NCBI RefSeq assembly: GCF_900106955.1 | Contig: NZ_FNNI01000008.1 | Location: 1-64,000 of the forward strand | Source of the DNA: Aidingimonas halophila | GTDB lineage: Bacteria > Pseudomonadota > Gammaproteobacteria > Pseudomonadales > Halomonadaceae | Length of the DNA: 64,000 nt | Direction: 5' to 3' | Shown here: positions 36,498 through 46,719 of the stretch, piece after piece | Position numbering within the stretch: the stretch's first letter is position 1 | How the letters are laid out: each line of letters opens with the position of its first letter | The notes under the pieces: model-generated | Database searches by the model: none | Told to the model about the DNA's origin: nothing | What the model saw: the letters and a program-made list of their open reading frames with translations, nothing else | Position numbers and translations under genes: made by a program

Positions 36498-36986
36498 TCA
36501 CGGGGCCGGGCCGGCAGCGCCGAGATAGCGTTTCTGCCAATAATCGATGTCCAGCGAGGTGGTGGTGACTTGTCGGCCTCGGCCCGGGGCGTGAATCATC
36601 CGTCCGTCACCGAGATAGATGCCCACATGATTGGCCTTGCCGCGTCCTTTCCCGGTCGCGAAGAACAACAGGTCGCCCGGCCGTGCCGTCTCGACACTCG
36701 GTAGTTCACGGTACTGCGCGTCGGAGGAGCGCGGTACGGCAATGCCGGCAGCCTGGTAGCTCATCTGGACCAGGCCGGAACAGTCCAATCCCGACTCGCT
36801 CGTGCCACCCCAGCGGTAGGGAGTCCCCATGGCCCGTTTGGCCCGCGAAAGAATCAGTGCCCGCTCGATGGAAAGGTCCTCGGCGTGGCGGCTGTCATCG
36901 CGCGGAATGGTGGCCTGGCCCGCACAGCCGGTCAGCAGCGCGAGCATCATCAGGAATAACCACAGTTGCCAGTCCCTGGCCTGCAT
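36498..36986 (-). CDS. NlpC/P60-family peptidoglycan endopeptidase lipoprotein
   Basis: A 162-residue lipoprotein. The start at 36986 is preceded by GGAGG; the signal peptide ends in the lipobox LTGC (Cys at residue 21). The NlpC/P60 domain has the catalytic Cys in LDCSGLVQMSY near residue 74, His in NHVGIYLGDG near 124 and a third polar residue in IHAPGRGR near 136. It resembles E. coli Spr/NlpC, which cut the D-Ala-mDAP crosslink during wall growth; anchoring is probably outer-membrane. Upstream by 23 bases lies the RHH gene, which may share its transcript. Confidence 0.9.
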   Translation of the reverse strand: MQARDWQLWLFLMMLALLTGCAGQATIPRDDSRHAEDLSIERALILSRAKRAMGTPYRWGGTSESGLDCSGLVQMSYQAAGIAVPRSSDAQYRELPSVETARPGDLLFFATGKGRGKANHVGIYLGDGRMIHAPGRGRQVTTTSLDIDYWQKRYLGAAGPAP

Positions 36987-37009
36987 GACCGCCTCCGTGG
37001 AGCGTGGCA

Positions 37010-37324
37010 TCAGGCCAGTTGCTGACTCAGGGATGCCGTGGCGTCGGGTTCCGGCGTCGATCCAGCACGCAGATGCAGGTGTACGGCGCAGGCGACCCGC
37101 AGCATCGACGCCAGGTTGGGCACTTCGCCCTTGTCCTCGATGACTTCACCGTAAAGCTTGCTGATGAAACGACCGGTCGACATTCCCTGATCAGCGGCCA
37201 GATCGTCGAGAATTTCCCAGAATTCGTTTTCGAGACGCACACTGGTCACGCAGCCCTGCAAGCGCACCGAGCGGGTGGTGCTTTCATAGCGGCTGGGATC
37301 AGTAGAGGCATACACATGACACAT
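37010..37324 (-). CDS. Ribbon-helix-helix domain protein
   Basis: A 104-residue protein; ATG 37324 is used because GAAGAG lies 8 bases upstream (a GTG three codons earlier is possible). The segment RSVRLQGCVTSVRLENEFWE, then ILDDLAADQGMSTGRFISKL, fits the RHH_4 domain (PF13467-like): one beta ribbon and two helices, binding DNA as a dimer. The second half is helix-rich. It may autoregulate and control the NlpC/P60 gene 23 bases downstream, which is inference from spacing only. Confidence 0.8.
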   Translation of the reverse strand: MCHVYASTDPSRYESTTRSVRLQGCVTSVRLENEFWEILDDLAADQGMSTGRFISKLYGEVIEDKGEVPNLASMLRVACAVHLHLRAGSTPEPDATASLSQQLA

Positions 37325-37582
37325 GGCGAACACTCTTCGACTCAGCGGGACTCACTTCTTACATTAGCTTCATCCGACCGATCGGGCCAGAGCCAAGAGC
37401 GACCGGACGCCGCTCGCAAGATCAATGTCATCAGACCTTAGGCTAAGTAGTAACCCATTGTTACCTGTTGGCTCCTCCCCGGGCATACGCTCGAATCAGA
37501 TGCCGTCGTGACATCGTGGCATTCGTGGACACAACAATAATCGTCACGTCCATGCGGCGTGCCGAGATGGGAGAAACCCGCC

Positions 37583-38164
37583 ATGCTGACAACACCGCTA
37601 TCCCGCCGCGTCTTCCTCAAGAGCAGTGGCGGGGTCATCGCCGGAACCCTGGCATTCGCCTCAGGACCGATAGCGCTTCTCGCGCCGTCGCGAAGTTGGG
37701 CAATGTCACTGGATACCCTCGATTCACGCCAAGGCGACATGCTGCTGGCCGTCGCCAGGCACATCTTCCCTCACCGGGGACTGGAAGATGCCGTCTACGC
37801 CTATGTAGTCAAGGATCTCGACCGGATGGCCGGCGAGGATGACGCTGTCCATACCCTCTTGAGTGACGGTCTGGCCGTACTGGATGACGAGGCCGATGGT
37901 GACTGGCTGGCCCTGGATGAGGAAGCGCGCATGGCCGTACTGGCCCCGCTGGCCGAGAGCGACTTCTTCGAACAGGTGCGTGCCAATGCCGTGGTATCCC
38001 TCTACGACAACGAACTGGCTTTCGCCCATTTCGGTTATCAGGGCGAGGAAGGCAATGCCGGTTATCTGCGTAATGGCTTCAATGACTTGACCTGGCTGCC
38101 CGATCCACCCAAGCCGGAGGGTGGTTACCTGCCGGATGAAGAGCCTGAAGCCCAGAACACGTGA
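37583..38164 (+). CDS. Gluconate 2-dehydrogenase subunit 3-like protein (Tat-exported)
   Basis: A 193-residue protein. Start ATG 37583 gives MLTTPLSRRVFLKSSGG, a twin-arginine signal. The mature part (residues ~45-193) matches the small subunit of three-part GMC dehydrogenases: DTLDSRQGDMLLAVARHIFP at its start and NAGYLRNGFNDLTWLPDPP near the end. The subunit escorts the flavoprotein through the Tat pathway and stabilises it. The GMC gene follows after 12 bases. The usual cytochrome c subunit is not in the operon. Confidence 0.85.
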   Translation: MLTTPLSRRVFLKSSGGVIAGTLAFASGPIALLAPSRSWAMSLDTLDSRQGDMLLAVARHIFPHRGLEDAVYAYVVKDLDRMAGEDDAVHTLLSDGLAVLDDEADGDWLALDEEARMAVLAPLAESDFFEQVRANAVVSLYDNELAFAHFGYQGEEGNAGYLRNGFNDLTWLPDPPKPEGGYLPDEEPEAQNT

Positions 38165-38176
38165 GGAGATTCCATC

Positions 38177-39757
38177 ATGGCCATGACCGACAATCAAAAG
38201 ACCTTCGATCATGATGACGACAATGTCGTGGTGATCATCGGCTCGGGCGCCGGCGGCGGCACTCTGGCCAACGAGCTGGCTCAGCAGGGCATCGATGTGG
38301 TGGTACTGGAAGCGGGAGCCATCCATACGCGTGGGGATTTCGTCGCCGATGAGTGGGCGGCATTCAGCCAGCTCTCCTGGCTGGATGGGCGCACCACCTC
38401 GGGTAGCTTTCGTCTCGCTCGGGACTTCCCCAACCTGCCGGCCTGGATCGTCAAGGCCGTCGGCGGTACCACCGTGCACTGGGCCGGCGCCAGCCTGCGC
38501 ATCCAGCCTCACGAATTCGAAGCGTTGTCGCACTATGGTGAAGTGGCCGACGCCAACCTGCTGGATTGGCCGCTCAGCTATGACGATCTCGCCCCCTATT
38601 ACGACAACGCCGAGAAGCGCATGGGTGTGACGCGGACTCATGGCAACAAGGGGCTGCCCGGCAACAATAACTTCAAGGTGATGTATGCCGGTGCCCAGAA
38701 ACTGGGCTATGACTGCAATACCGGCCACATGGCGATCAACACCGTGAGTGGCAACGGCCGTGCGGCCTGTCAGCAGCGGGGATTCTGCTTCCAGGGCTGT
38801 TCGACCGGCGCCAAGTGGTCGACGCTCTACACGGAACTGCCGGCCGCGATCGAAACCGGCCACATGGAGCTGCGGCCCGAGGCGCAGGTGGCCAGGATCG
38901 AACACGACGATAGTGGCAAGGTGACCGCAGTGGTCTATTTCGATGCCGATGGCAACGAACAGCGTCAGAAAGCCCGTCTCGTCGCGGTGGCCGGCAACTC
39001 GATAGAAACACCGCGTCTACTGCTCAACTCCGAGAGTTCGATGTTTCCCGATGGGCTGGCCAATGGCTCCGGTCAGGTGGGGCGCAATTACATGCGCCAC
39101 ATGACCGGCTCGGTCTACGCGACCTTCGATGAACCGGTGCACATGTATCGCGGTACGACCATGGCCGGCATCATCGCCGACGAATCCGGTCATGATCCCG
39201 CGCGTGGTTTCGTCGGCGGCTATGAGATGGAGACGCTGTCCCTGGGCCTGCCTTTCATGGCCGCCTTCCTCGACCCCGGTGCTTGGGGGCACAAGTTCAC
39301 CAACGCACTGGATCAATACGATCATATGGCAGGCATGTGGCTGGTGGGCGAGGACATGCCGCGCGAGACCAACCGCATCACACTCAGCGAGACCAAGGAT
39401 TCGCATGGCCTGCCGGTGGCCAATGTCCACTATGACGATCACCCCAACGACGTCGCCATGCGGGAACATGCCTACCGTCAGGGCAGCAACCTCTACAAGG
39501 CGGTGGGCGCCAGGGATGTCTACGAAGTGCCGCCCTATCCCTCGACCCACAACCTGGGGACCTGCCGGATGAGCGAGAAGGCCGAGGAGGGGGTATGCAA
39601 CAGCTATGGCCAGACCCACGATATCCCCAACCTGTTCATCTCCGATGGCAGCCAGTTCACCACCTCGGCGGCGGAGAACCCGACCCTGACGATCGTCTCG
39701 TTGGCGATTCGTCAGGCCGAGCATATCGGTGAACTGATGAAGGAGGGCACGGTATAG
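38177..39757 (+). CDS. GMC-family flavin dehydrogenase, large subunit
   Basis: A 526-residue FAD enzyme. FAD site IIGSGAGGGTLANELAQQG near residue 20, GGTTVHWAGASLR near 95 (GMC signature area), and C-terminal HNLGTCRM then NPTLTIVSLAIRQAE. The His of HNLGT is close to the expected catalytic base. Three cysteines in CQQRGFCFQGC near residue 196 fall where bacterial FAD-glucose dehydrogenases hold a 3Fe-4S cluster. It lacks its own signal and is expected to be carried out by the Tat-tagged small subunit. Likely oxidises a sugar, sugar acid or polyol in the periplasm; electron acceptor unknown because no cytochrome gene follows. Confidence 0.87.
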   Translation: MAMTDNQKTFDHDDDNVVVIIGSGAGGGTLANELAQQGIDVVVLEAGAIHTRGDFVADEWAAFSQLSWLDGRTTSGSFRLARDFPNLPAWIVKAVGGTTVHWAGASLRIQPHEFEALSHYGEVADANLLDWPLSYDDLAPYYDNAEKRMGVTRTHGNKGLPGNNNFKVMYAGAQKLGYDCNTGHMAINTVSGNGRAACQQRGFCFQGCSTGAKWSTLYTELPAAIETGHMELRPEAQVARIEHDDSGKVTAVVYFDADGNEQRQKARLVAVAGNSIETPRLLLNSESSMFPDGLANGSGQVGRNYMRHMTGSVYATFDEPVHMYRGTTMAGIIADESGHDPARGFVGGYEMETLSLGLPFMAAFLDPGAWGHKFTNALDQYDHMAGMWLVGEDMPRETNRITLSETKDSHGLPVANVHYDDHPNDVAMREHAYRQGSNLYKAVGARDVYEVPPYPSTHNLGTCRMSEKAEEGVCNSYGQTHDIPNLFISDGSQFTTSAAENPTLTIVSLAIRQAEHIGELMKEGTV

Positions 39758-39863
39758 ATCGGTATCACGATGATAGGGGTGGTAACCGGCAGGTATCATC
39801 CCCATCTTCCTGGCGAGTCGTCGCTGATGGCATCACCTTTCAACTGACACGAGGAGAGTCCGA

Positions 39864-40397
39864 ATGAGCTTCAACGGAGAACAGCATCCCGGCGTGAAGC
39901 AACCGACTGCCGAATCGCAAGGGTTCCGGCTCAATCACACTATGCTGCGTATCAAGGACCCTGAAAAGGCGTTGGCCTTCTATTCTCGAGTCTTCGGCAT
40001 GAGCGTGGTGCGCCGCCTGGATTTCGAGGAGATGCAGTTCACGCTCTATTTCCTGGCCAAGCTGGAAGCCGACGACGATGTGCCCGAGGACGACGCCCAG
40101 CGCACCGCCTGGACCTTCAGCCAGAAGGGGCTGCTGGAGCTGACCCACAACTGGGGCAGCGAGGACGATCCGGATCTGCAATACCATGATGGCAACGCCG
40201 AACCCCAGGGCTTCGGGCACATCTGCTTCTCGGTGCCGGACCTGAAAGCGGCCGAAGCCTGGTTCGATGCCAATGACGTCGAATTCATCAAACGCTCCGA
40301 TCAGGGCAAGATGCAGAATGTCGTGTTCGTCAAGGACGTCGACGGCTACTGGATCGAGGTCGTACAAGCCGACTTGCTGGGCCACATGGGGGATTGA
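39864..40397 (+). CDS. gloA: Lactoylglutathione lyase (glyoxalase I)
   Basis: A 177-residue enzyme. LNHTMLRIKDPEKALAFYSR near residue 23 and ELTHNWG near 92 are glyoxalase I hallmarks, with metal ligands His25, Glu92, His of GFGHICFSV near 113, and Glu in YWIEVV near 165. The length fits the long GloA form with an N-terminal arm, as in Pseudomonas and yeast halves. It isomerises the hemithioacetal of methylglyoxal and glutathione to S-lactoylglutathione. GAGGAGA precedes the ATG. Convergent with ansA. Confidence 0.92.
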   Translation: MSFNGEQHPGVKQPTAESQGFRLNHTMLRIKDPEKALAFYSRVFGMSVVRRLDFEEMQFTLYFLAKLEADDDVPEDDAQRTAWTFSQKGLLELTHNWGSEDDPDLQYHDGNAEPQGFGHICFSVPDLKAAEAWFDANDVEFIKRSDQGKMQNVVFVKDVDGYWIEVVQADLLGHMGD

Positions 40398-40413
40398 CGC
40401 AACAGCGTTGACA

Positions 40414-41430
40414 CTAGTGCGCGCACATCTCGCCGCGCAGCGGGCGGGACAGGGCGTCACGCAGTGCCTGGCCGCGTTGCCCGCGAGCCAGAAGCACGTC
40501 CAGTTTGGTGATCGCCGCCTCGGGGGTGAGATCCCGTCCGGCGATGACACCGGCGTCCTCGAGTTGCCGGCCGGTCGCGTAGGTTCCCTGCTGCACCATG
40601 CCCTGGCCGCACTGGGTCACGTTGACGATAGCCAGGCCGCGCTCGGTGGCCTGGCGCAGGCAGGTGAGCAACTGGCCGTCGAGTCCGGGAGGGTTGCCGA
40701 CACCGTAGGTCATGAGCACCAGGCCCTGGAGCTGTGGGTCGTCGAGCTGCCGGGTGACCTGTCGCGGTGACAGTCCGGGGTGGCAGTGCAGTACGGCGGT
40801 GCGCCCCGCCTCGAAGTCGGCCGGGGTCAGGTCGGGAGTACCGACCGGGAGTGGCGGGAGACCGTTGAGGCGTAGCGCGATGCCTGCCTCGCCGAGCCAG
40901 GGGGCGTTGGGTGAGTCGAAGGCATCCAGACCCTGGGTGCGACACTTGCGTGCGCGGTTGCCGCGCAGCAGGCGGTCGTGGAAGGCAATGCATACCTCGC
41001 GGGGCGCGCGCGAATGCCCGGCTGCCTGCATGGCCAGAACGACGTTGTTCAGGGCATCGCTGCGTGGTTCCCCCAACGGGATCTGGGCGCCGGTCAACAC
41101 CACCGGCTTGTCCAGCGGGCCGAGCAGGAAGGAGAGCGCCGAAGCGGTGTAGGCCAGGGTGTCGGTGCCGTGCAGGATCACGAAGCCGTCGTAGCTCGTC
41201 CAGACCTCGGCCAGAGTGGCAACCAGCCGATTCCATGCCACAGGTGCCAGGTCGGCGCTGTCGATCAGCGGATGCAGGGTCTGCAGATCGTGGTTGGGCA
41301 GGCGGTTGGCCGGCTGGGCTACCAGTGCTGCATCCAACTGCTCGGCGAACCGTCGTGAGGGCACATAGCCCTTTGACGAGGGTTGCATGCCCAGGGTGCC
41401 GCCAGTGTAGAGGATCAACAGGCGTGACAT
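40414..41430 (-). CDS. ansA: Type I (cytoplasmic-type) L-asparaginase
   Basis: A 338-residue enzyme. The start at 41430 (MSRLLILYTGGTLGM) holds the first catalytic Thr in YTGGT; the second triad sequence is HGTDTLAYTASALSF near residue 86. The open frame extends upstream into aspA but without asparaginase sequence. No signal peptide, so cytoplasmic, like E. coli AnsA. It hydrolyses asparagine to aspartate and ammonia. It starts 2 bases after the aspA stop, so the operon turns asparagine into aspartate and then fumarate. Confidence 0.92.
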   Translation of the reverse strand: MSRLLILYTGGTLGMQPSSKGYVPSRRFAEQLDAALVAQPANRLPNHDLQTLHPLIDSADLAPVAWNRLVATLAEVWTSYDGFVILHGTDTLAYTASALSFLLGPLDKPVVLTGAQIPLGEPRSDALNNVVLAMQAAGHSRAPREVCIAFHDRLLRGNRARKCRTQGLDAFDSPNAPWLGEAGIALRLNGLPPLPVGTPDLTPADFEAGRTAVLHCHPGLSPRQVTRQLDDPQLQGLVLMTYGVGNPPGLDGQLLTCLRQATERGLAIVNVTQCGQGMVQQGTYATGRQLEDAGVIAGRDLTPEAAITKLDVLLARGQRGQALRDALSRPLRGEMCAH

Positions 41431-41432
41431 GC

Positions 41433-42833
<1,401 letters not shown>

Positions 42834-42912
42834 GGCGTAAGCGCTCTTGCGTCAGATAAGTACGCCGGCCCTTCCAAGGGGCGGACCGGCGCGGTAGCAG
42901 GACAGGCGTAGA

Positions 42913-44388
42913 TCATTCAGCGATGGGGGCACGGGTCGCCTTGGCGCTGCTGGCATGCAGGCGCTCCATGTCCTCTGGCTCGAGATCCCAGGCCTGCGGG
43001 TAGAGGTTCAGGTCCGGGTGCTTGTTGGCGTCGAAGATCGGCTGGGCCACGCCCTGGCGACGCTGATCGTCGTAGTCCTTGAGGATGCGCAGGCCCTTCT
43101 TGAACAGCAGAATCAGTGCAACCAGGTTGGTGACCGCCAGCAAGCCCATGGTCACATCGGCAAAACCGAATACTGAGTCCAGGTTGGTGGTGGCACCCCA
43201 GCACACCAGCAGCACGATCGCCACGCGGAAGGCGTTGAACAGGTTCTGGTTATCGCGGCTGAAGAAGTTCAGGCTGTTTTCGCCCAGGTAGTAGTTATAG
43301 AGGATGGTGCTGAAGGCAAACAGCAGCAGCGCCACGCTGACGAAGGAGCGCCCCCACTCGCCGACATGGTCGGCCAACGCTGCCTGGGTCAGGGCAATTC
43401 CCTCGACATTGCCGCTGGCTCCCGGTTCATAGGCACCGCTGAGCAGAATCAAAAAGGCGGTGGAGGAGCAAATGATCAGGGTGTCGATGAACACCGAAAA
43501 GGCCTGAACGACACCCTGGTTGGCGGGGTGCGGTACATAAGCCACCGCAGCCACATTCGGCGCACTGCCCAGGCCGGCTTCGTTGGAGAACAGCCCGCGC
43601 TTGAGTCCCATCATGAGCGCGGCACCGATACCACCGCCGATGGCCGGTTCGAGGCCGAAGGCACTCTGGACAATCAGCGTTACCACCTCGGGCAGGCGCT
43701 CAACATTCATGCCAACCACGATCAGTGCGATCGTCAGGTAGCCCACGGCCATGAACGGCACGAGCACTTCGGAGATGCGGGCTATCCGCTTGATGCCGCC
43801 GAAGATGATCAGGCCGACCAGCATGGCCAGGGCGATACCGCTGTAGAGAACCGGCACGCCGAAGGCGTCGTTGAAAGAGGTCGACACGGCGTAGGATTGC
43901 AGGGCGGTGAAGGCGAAGCCGAAGGTCAACAGCAGTAGCGCGGAATAGAAGCCGGCCAGCCAGCGCCAGTTGCGGCCAAGACCCTTGACGATGTAATAGG
44001 CCGGTCCGCCGCGATAGGTGCCGTCACCCTGGGGCTGCTTGAAGGTCTGGGCCAGGGTGCATTCCAGGAAGCTCGTGGCCATGCCCATCAGGCCGACCAG
44101 CCACATCCAGAACACCGCCCCCGGGCCCCCCAGGGTGATGGCCACGGCGACGCCGGCGATGTTGCCGCCACCCACGCGACCGGCCACGGACAGCACCAGC
44201 GCCTGGAAACTGCTGAGGTGGCCATGCTTGTCATGACGGAAGGCCTGGCCGGACCCCAGTATCTGGAACATGCGGCCGAAGTAGCGAAACTGGACGAAGC
44301 GCGAGGCCACGGTGAAGCCGATGCCCACGGCGACCAGCAGGACGAGAAGGATTTTGCCCCAGAGGAGCTCGTTGAGCAGTTCAAGCAT
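42913..44388 (-). CDS. Sodium:amino-acid symporter, AGCS family
   Basis: A 491-residue carrier with ~11 helices. The start at 44388 (MLELLNELLWGKILLVLLVA) has GGAGA upstream. Family signatures: GRVGGGNIAGVAVAITLGGP near residue 66 and FSNEAGLGSAPNVAAVAY near 262. AGCS members take up alanine or glycine with sodium. The operon partners aspA and ansA suggest asparagine or aspartate as its real substrate here, which would be a less common specificity. Confidence 0.9.
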   Translation of the reverse strand: MLELLNELLWGKILLVLLVAVGIGFTVASRFVQFRYFGRMFQILGSGQAFRHDKHGHLSSFQALVLSVAGRVGGGNIAGVAVAITLGGPGAVFWMWLVGLMGMATSFLECTLAQTFKQPQGDGTYRGGPAYYIVKGLGRNWRWLAGFYSALLLLTFGFAFTALQSYAVSTSFNDAFGVPVLYSGIALAMLVGLIIFGGIKRIARISEVLVPFMAVGYLTIALIVVGMNVERLPEVVTLIVQSAFGLEPAIGGGIGAALMMGLKRGLFSNEAGLGSAPNVAAVAYVPHPANQGVVQAFSVFIDTLIICSSTAFLILLSGAYEPGASGNVEGIALTQAALADHVGEWGRSFVSVALLLFAFSTILYNYYLGENSLNFFSRDNQNLFNAFRVAIVLLVCWGATTNLDSVFGFADVTMGLLAVTNLVALILLFKKGLRILKDYDDQRRQGVAQPIFDANKHPDLNLYPQAWDLEPEDMERLHASSAKATRAPIAE

Positions 44389-44464
44389 TATGGGTCTCCG
44401 ATATTGTATTAGTGATAGCGCTCCTTGATTGAAACAGTTGATCGTATTGAGGAAACTTGGCGCA

Positions 44465-44507
44465 CTGATGCATAGCGGTGCATACTTGGCATACCAAAGT
44501 GCATCAG
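44465..44507. promoter_or_regulatory. Inverted repeat CTGATGCA ... TGCATCAG, probable operator
   Basis: The 161-base divergent gap between the AGCS symporter and the HTH regulator contains CTGATGCA (44465-44472) and its exact reverse complement TGCATCAG (44500-44507). Two more TGCATA-like half-sites and TTGG-CATA-CCAA lie between them. Such clustered half-sites are expected for the adjacent regulator, which probably controls both directions. Confidence 0.55.
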
Positions 44508-44549
44508 ACTGCACCATACCGGTTGGTGTAGTGGCCCGGAGCCAATGGC

Positions 44550-45356
44550 ATGCAAGACGATTTCGTGGCGAACCTGCGCCTGCTGTGTGGTTACTATCCC
44601 TCCATTGCCGAGGTCTGCCGGCGCCTGCATATCAATCGTTCCCAGTTCAACCGCTACCTCAGCGGTCGCTACCGCCCGCGTCACGTCGTCATGCAGCGCA
44701 TCTGCGCCCTGTTCGGCGTCGAGGAGCACGAGCTCTACCTGCCCCATTCGGAATTTCGTACACTGGTCCAGGCGGGCCGCGATGCCCGTGCGGCGGCCTC
44801 CGGGGTGCCCCCGGAGTGGCCGAGTGAGCTGTTGACCCGAGGTCAGAACGACATGGGGCGCTATCTGGGGTGCTACTTCGAGTACTACCACTCGATGTCC
44901 CGGCCCGGTCACCTGATCCGTACGCTGGTCTGCCTGGAGGCCCGCGAGCATGGCGTGGTCTACCAACGAACCGAGCGCATGCGGGTGCGTCCTGGTGCTC
45001 GCACCTGCCACAACCGCTATCACGGTCTCGCTTTCCGCCTGGCGGACCGTCTTTTCCTGATCGATCACGAGACGCTCAACGGTAACGAGGTGACCCAGAC
45101 CATCCTGTTCCCCAGCTTCCGAAGCCAGGTGCATCGTTTGACGGGACTCAAACTCGGAGTTGCCGATAATAGCGAGCGTATGCCTAGCTGCGTGCGCGTC
45201 GTTTATGAACGTCTGGATGAAAAGATGAGCGTGCGGCGAGCGCTCAAGACATGTGGGTTGTTGTCCCCGGACGACCCTGAACTCGATTCGGACTTGTGCG
45301 ATAGGCTCCGTAACGACATTGCACCCGGGGAGCAGCTCTTTCGTGCACGTCACTAA
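44550..45356 (+). CDS. XRE-type HTH regulator divergent from the asparagine operon
   Basis: A 268-residue protein. Residues ~5-55 form a helix-turn-helix (SIAEVCRRLHINRSQFNRYL, then RPRHVVMQRICALFG), typical of a Cro/XRE-like domain with a Y-L-S-G-R recognition end. The remaining ~200 residues show no metabolic-sensor family I can name; FEYYHSMSRPGHLIRTLV resembles a sequence found in other Halomonas/Pseudomonas HTH proteins of this layout. Divergence from AGCS-aspA-ansA with an inverted repeat between them suggests control of that operon. A hairpin terminator follows the stop. Confidence 0.85.
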   Translation: MQDDFVANLRLLCGYYPSIAEVCRRLHINRSQFNRYLSGRYRPRHVVMQRICALFGVEEHELYLPHSEFRTLVQAGRDARAAASGVPPEWPSELLTRGQNDMGRYLGCYFEYYHSMSRPGHLIRTLVCLEAREHGVVYQRTERMRVRPGARTCHNRYHGLAFRLADRLFLIDHETLNGNEVTQTILFPSFRSQVHRLTGLKLGVADNSERMPSCVRVVYERLDEKMSVRRALKTCGLLSPDDPELDSDLCDRLRNDIAPGEQLFRARH

Positions 45357-45376
45357 GGCGACGCACGGGCGTCGCC
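45357..45376. terminator. Bidirectional hairpin between convergent genes
   Basis: GGCGACGC / GCGTCGCC, a perfect 8-bp stem with loop ACGG, begins at the base after the regulator stop and ends 7 bases before the end of the convergent dioxygenase gene. It is G+C-rich and lacks a T-run; it probably serves both transcripts. Confidence 0.6.
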
Positions 45377-45383
45377 GTGCAAA

Positions 45384-46121
45384 TCAGTAGAACGCGTAGA
45401 CGTCCATTGCCAGCACCCCATGCTCCACACTGTGATGGACGCGCCGGGCTGGACCACCGGCCCCCATGGCCACCAGAAGCGGCTGAAAGTGCTCGGGGGT
45501 GGGGTGGTTCCGGTCAGCCTGGGGCGCCTGCTCCCACTCGAGCAAGGCGGCGCGATCATCTTCGGCCAGGCGTGCTTCGATCCAGTCGGTGAACTCGCTC
45601 ACCCAGGCCGGCATGTCGGCACCTTGAGCCTGCAGTTCGTGAAGGTTATGGGTCAGGCTGCCGGAGCCGATCACCAGGATGTTGTCGTCACGCAAGGTGG
45701 TCAGTCGGTCACCGAGGGTCGCCAACTCGGCATTGGACCATGTGGTGGGCAATGACAGTGAGACGACCGGCACATTCGCCTCCGGAAACATCAATGACAG
45801 CGGCACCCAGGCGCCGTGATCCAGGCCGCGCTCCACCGGCGCGGCGTTGAGTTCCCGTGCCAGCCGTCTTGCCAACTCGGGCTCGCCCGGGGCCGGGTAC
45901 TGACACTCGAAGAGCGCCTGCGGAAAGCCGCCGAAGTCGTGAATGGTTTCCGGTTGTTGGCTGGTGCTGACCATGAGTCGTCGGCTGGCCCAATGGGCCG
46001 AGACGACCACGATTGCCGTGGGATGCAGTTCCTGACCAAAGTGCCGCAGGAAGTGGTGTGCCGGTGTCTCGGTCAGGGCCAGCATCGGCGAGCCATGGGA
46101 GATGAAGAGGCTGGGTAGCAT
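45384..46121 (-). CDS. ygiD: LigB-type extradiol dioxygenase (4,5-DOPA dioxygenase, YgiD-like)
   Basis: A 245-residue enzyme. ATG 46121 is preceded by AGGAGG and starts MLPSLFISHGSPML, where His and the following HGSP motif bind the metal. VVSAHWASR near residue 40, GLDHGAWVPL near 98 and GSGSLTHNL near 154 complete the class III extradiol pattern. Relatives open DOPA or other catechols. It is downstream of a DoxX gene and a LysR gene in the same direction, a frequent three-gene arrangement, often tied to quinone or aromatic stress. Confidence 0.88.
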   Translation of the reverse strand: MLPSLFISHGSPMLALTETPAHHFLRHFGQELHPTAIVVVSAHWASRRLMVSTSQQPETIHDFGGFPQALFECQYPAPGEPELARRLARELNAAPVERGLDHGAWVPLSLMFPEANVPVVSLSLPTTWSNAELATLGDRLTTLRDDNILVIGSGSLTHNLHELQAQGADMPAWVSEFTDWIEARLAEDDRAALLEWEQAPQADRNHPTPEHFQPLLVAMGAGGPARRVHHSVEHGVLAMDVYAFY

Positions 46122-46179
46122 GGTGACCCTCCTGGTAAAGGCGCGCCCACCCAAGGCAGGCGCGACGTTGGCGTTCGTT

Positions 46180-46599
46180 TCAGGCAAAGCGGCGGATTGC
46201 CGTCAGATTACCGCTGCCGAGTCCCGCTTGCACGAGCAGAGCGAGGGCCCAGAATATCGGGAACTCCCAGCCTCCCCCTTCGTTGGAGAACATCCAGCCG
46301 TTGCCCAAGTGGACCCAGGCTGCCCCGAGAAGCACCGGCACCAGCGCCAGGCTGACCCAGCGCGTGAATAGGCCCAGTATCAGAGCCAAGCCGCCACCGA
46401 CTTCCGCCAGGATGGTCAGGTAGGCGAGGACGCCGGGCAGGCCCAGGGATTCGAAGTAGCCGACGGTACCGGGAATCGTGAAGACGAATACCTTGAGCAA
46501 GCCGTGGGCCAAGGTCATGACACCCAGCGCGATGCGCAGCAGGGCGATGGCATGGGGTTGGAGGTTGTCGGTCGTCAGGTGCGTGGCTTGAGTGGTCAT
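46180..46599 (-). CDS. DoxX-family membrane protein
   Basis: A 139-residue protein with four transmembrane helices. ATG 46599 is favoured over 46614 because GGAGAT then sits 9 bases upstream. LLRIALGVMTLAHGLLKVFV near residue 20 and YLTILAEVGGGLALILGLFT near 58 are DoxX hallmarks. DoxX proteins join redox complexes or quinone-related defences; the role is not settled. It lies 58 bases before ygiD and 121 bases after the LysR gene, so a LysR-controlled promoter may sit in that gap. Confidence 0.85.
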   Translation of the reverse strand: MTTQATHLTTDNLQPHAIALLRIALGVMTLAHGLLKVFVFTIPGTVGYFESLGLPGVLAYLTILAEVGGGLALILGLFTRWVSLALVPVLLGAAWVHLGNGWMFSNEGGGWEFPIFWALALLVQAGLGSGNLTAIRRFA

Positions 46600-46719
46600 G
46601 GTCGTGATCTCCATCAGATATCAGTGTGTGTCTTGATGGTTGCCACTCTAGCTGTGATATGAATCGAGATAATCTCTTGTAAAAGCAAATGAGTGTTGCG
46701 AAATACGCGACAATGAATG

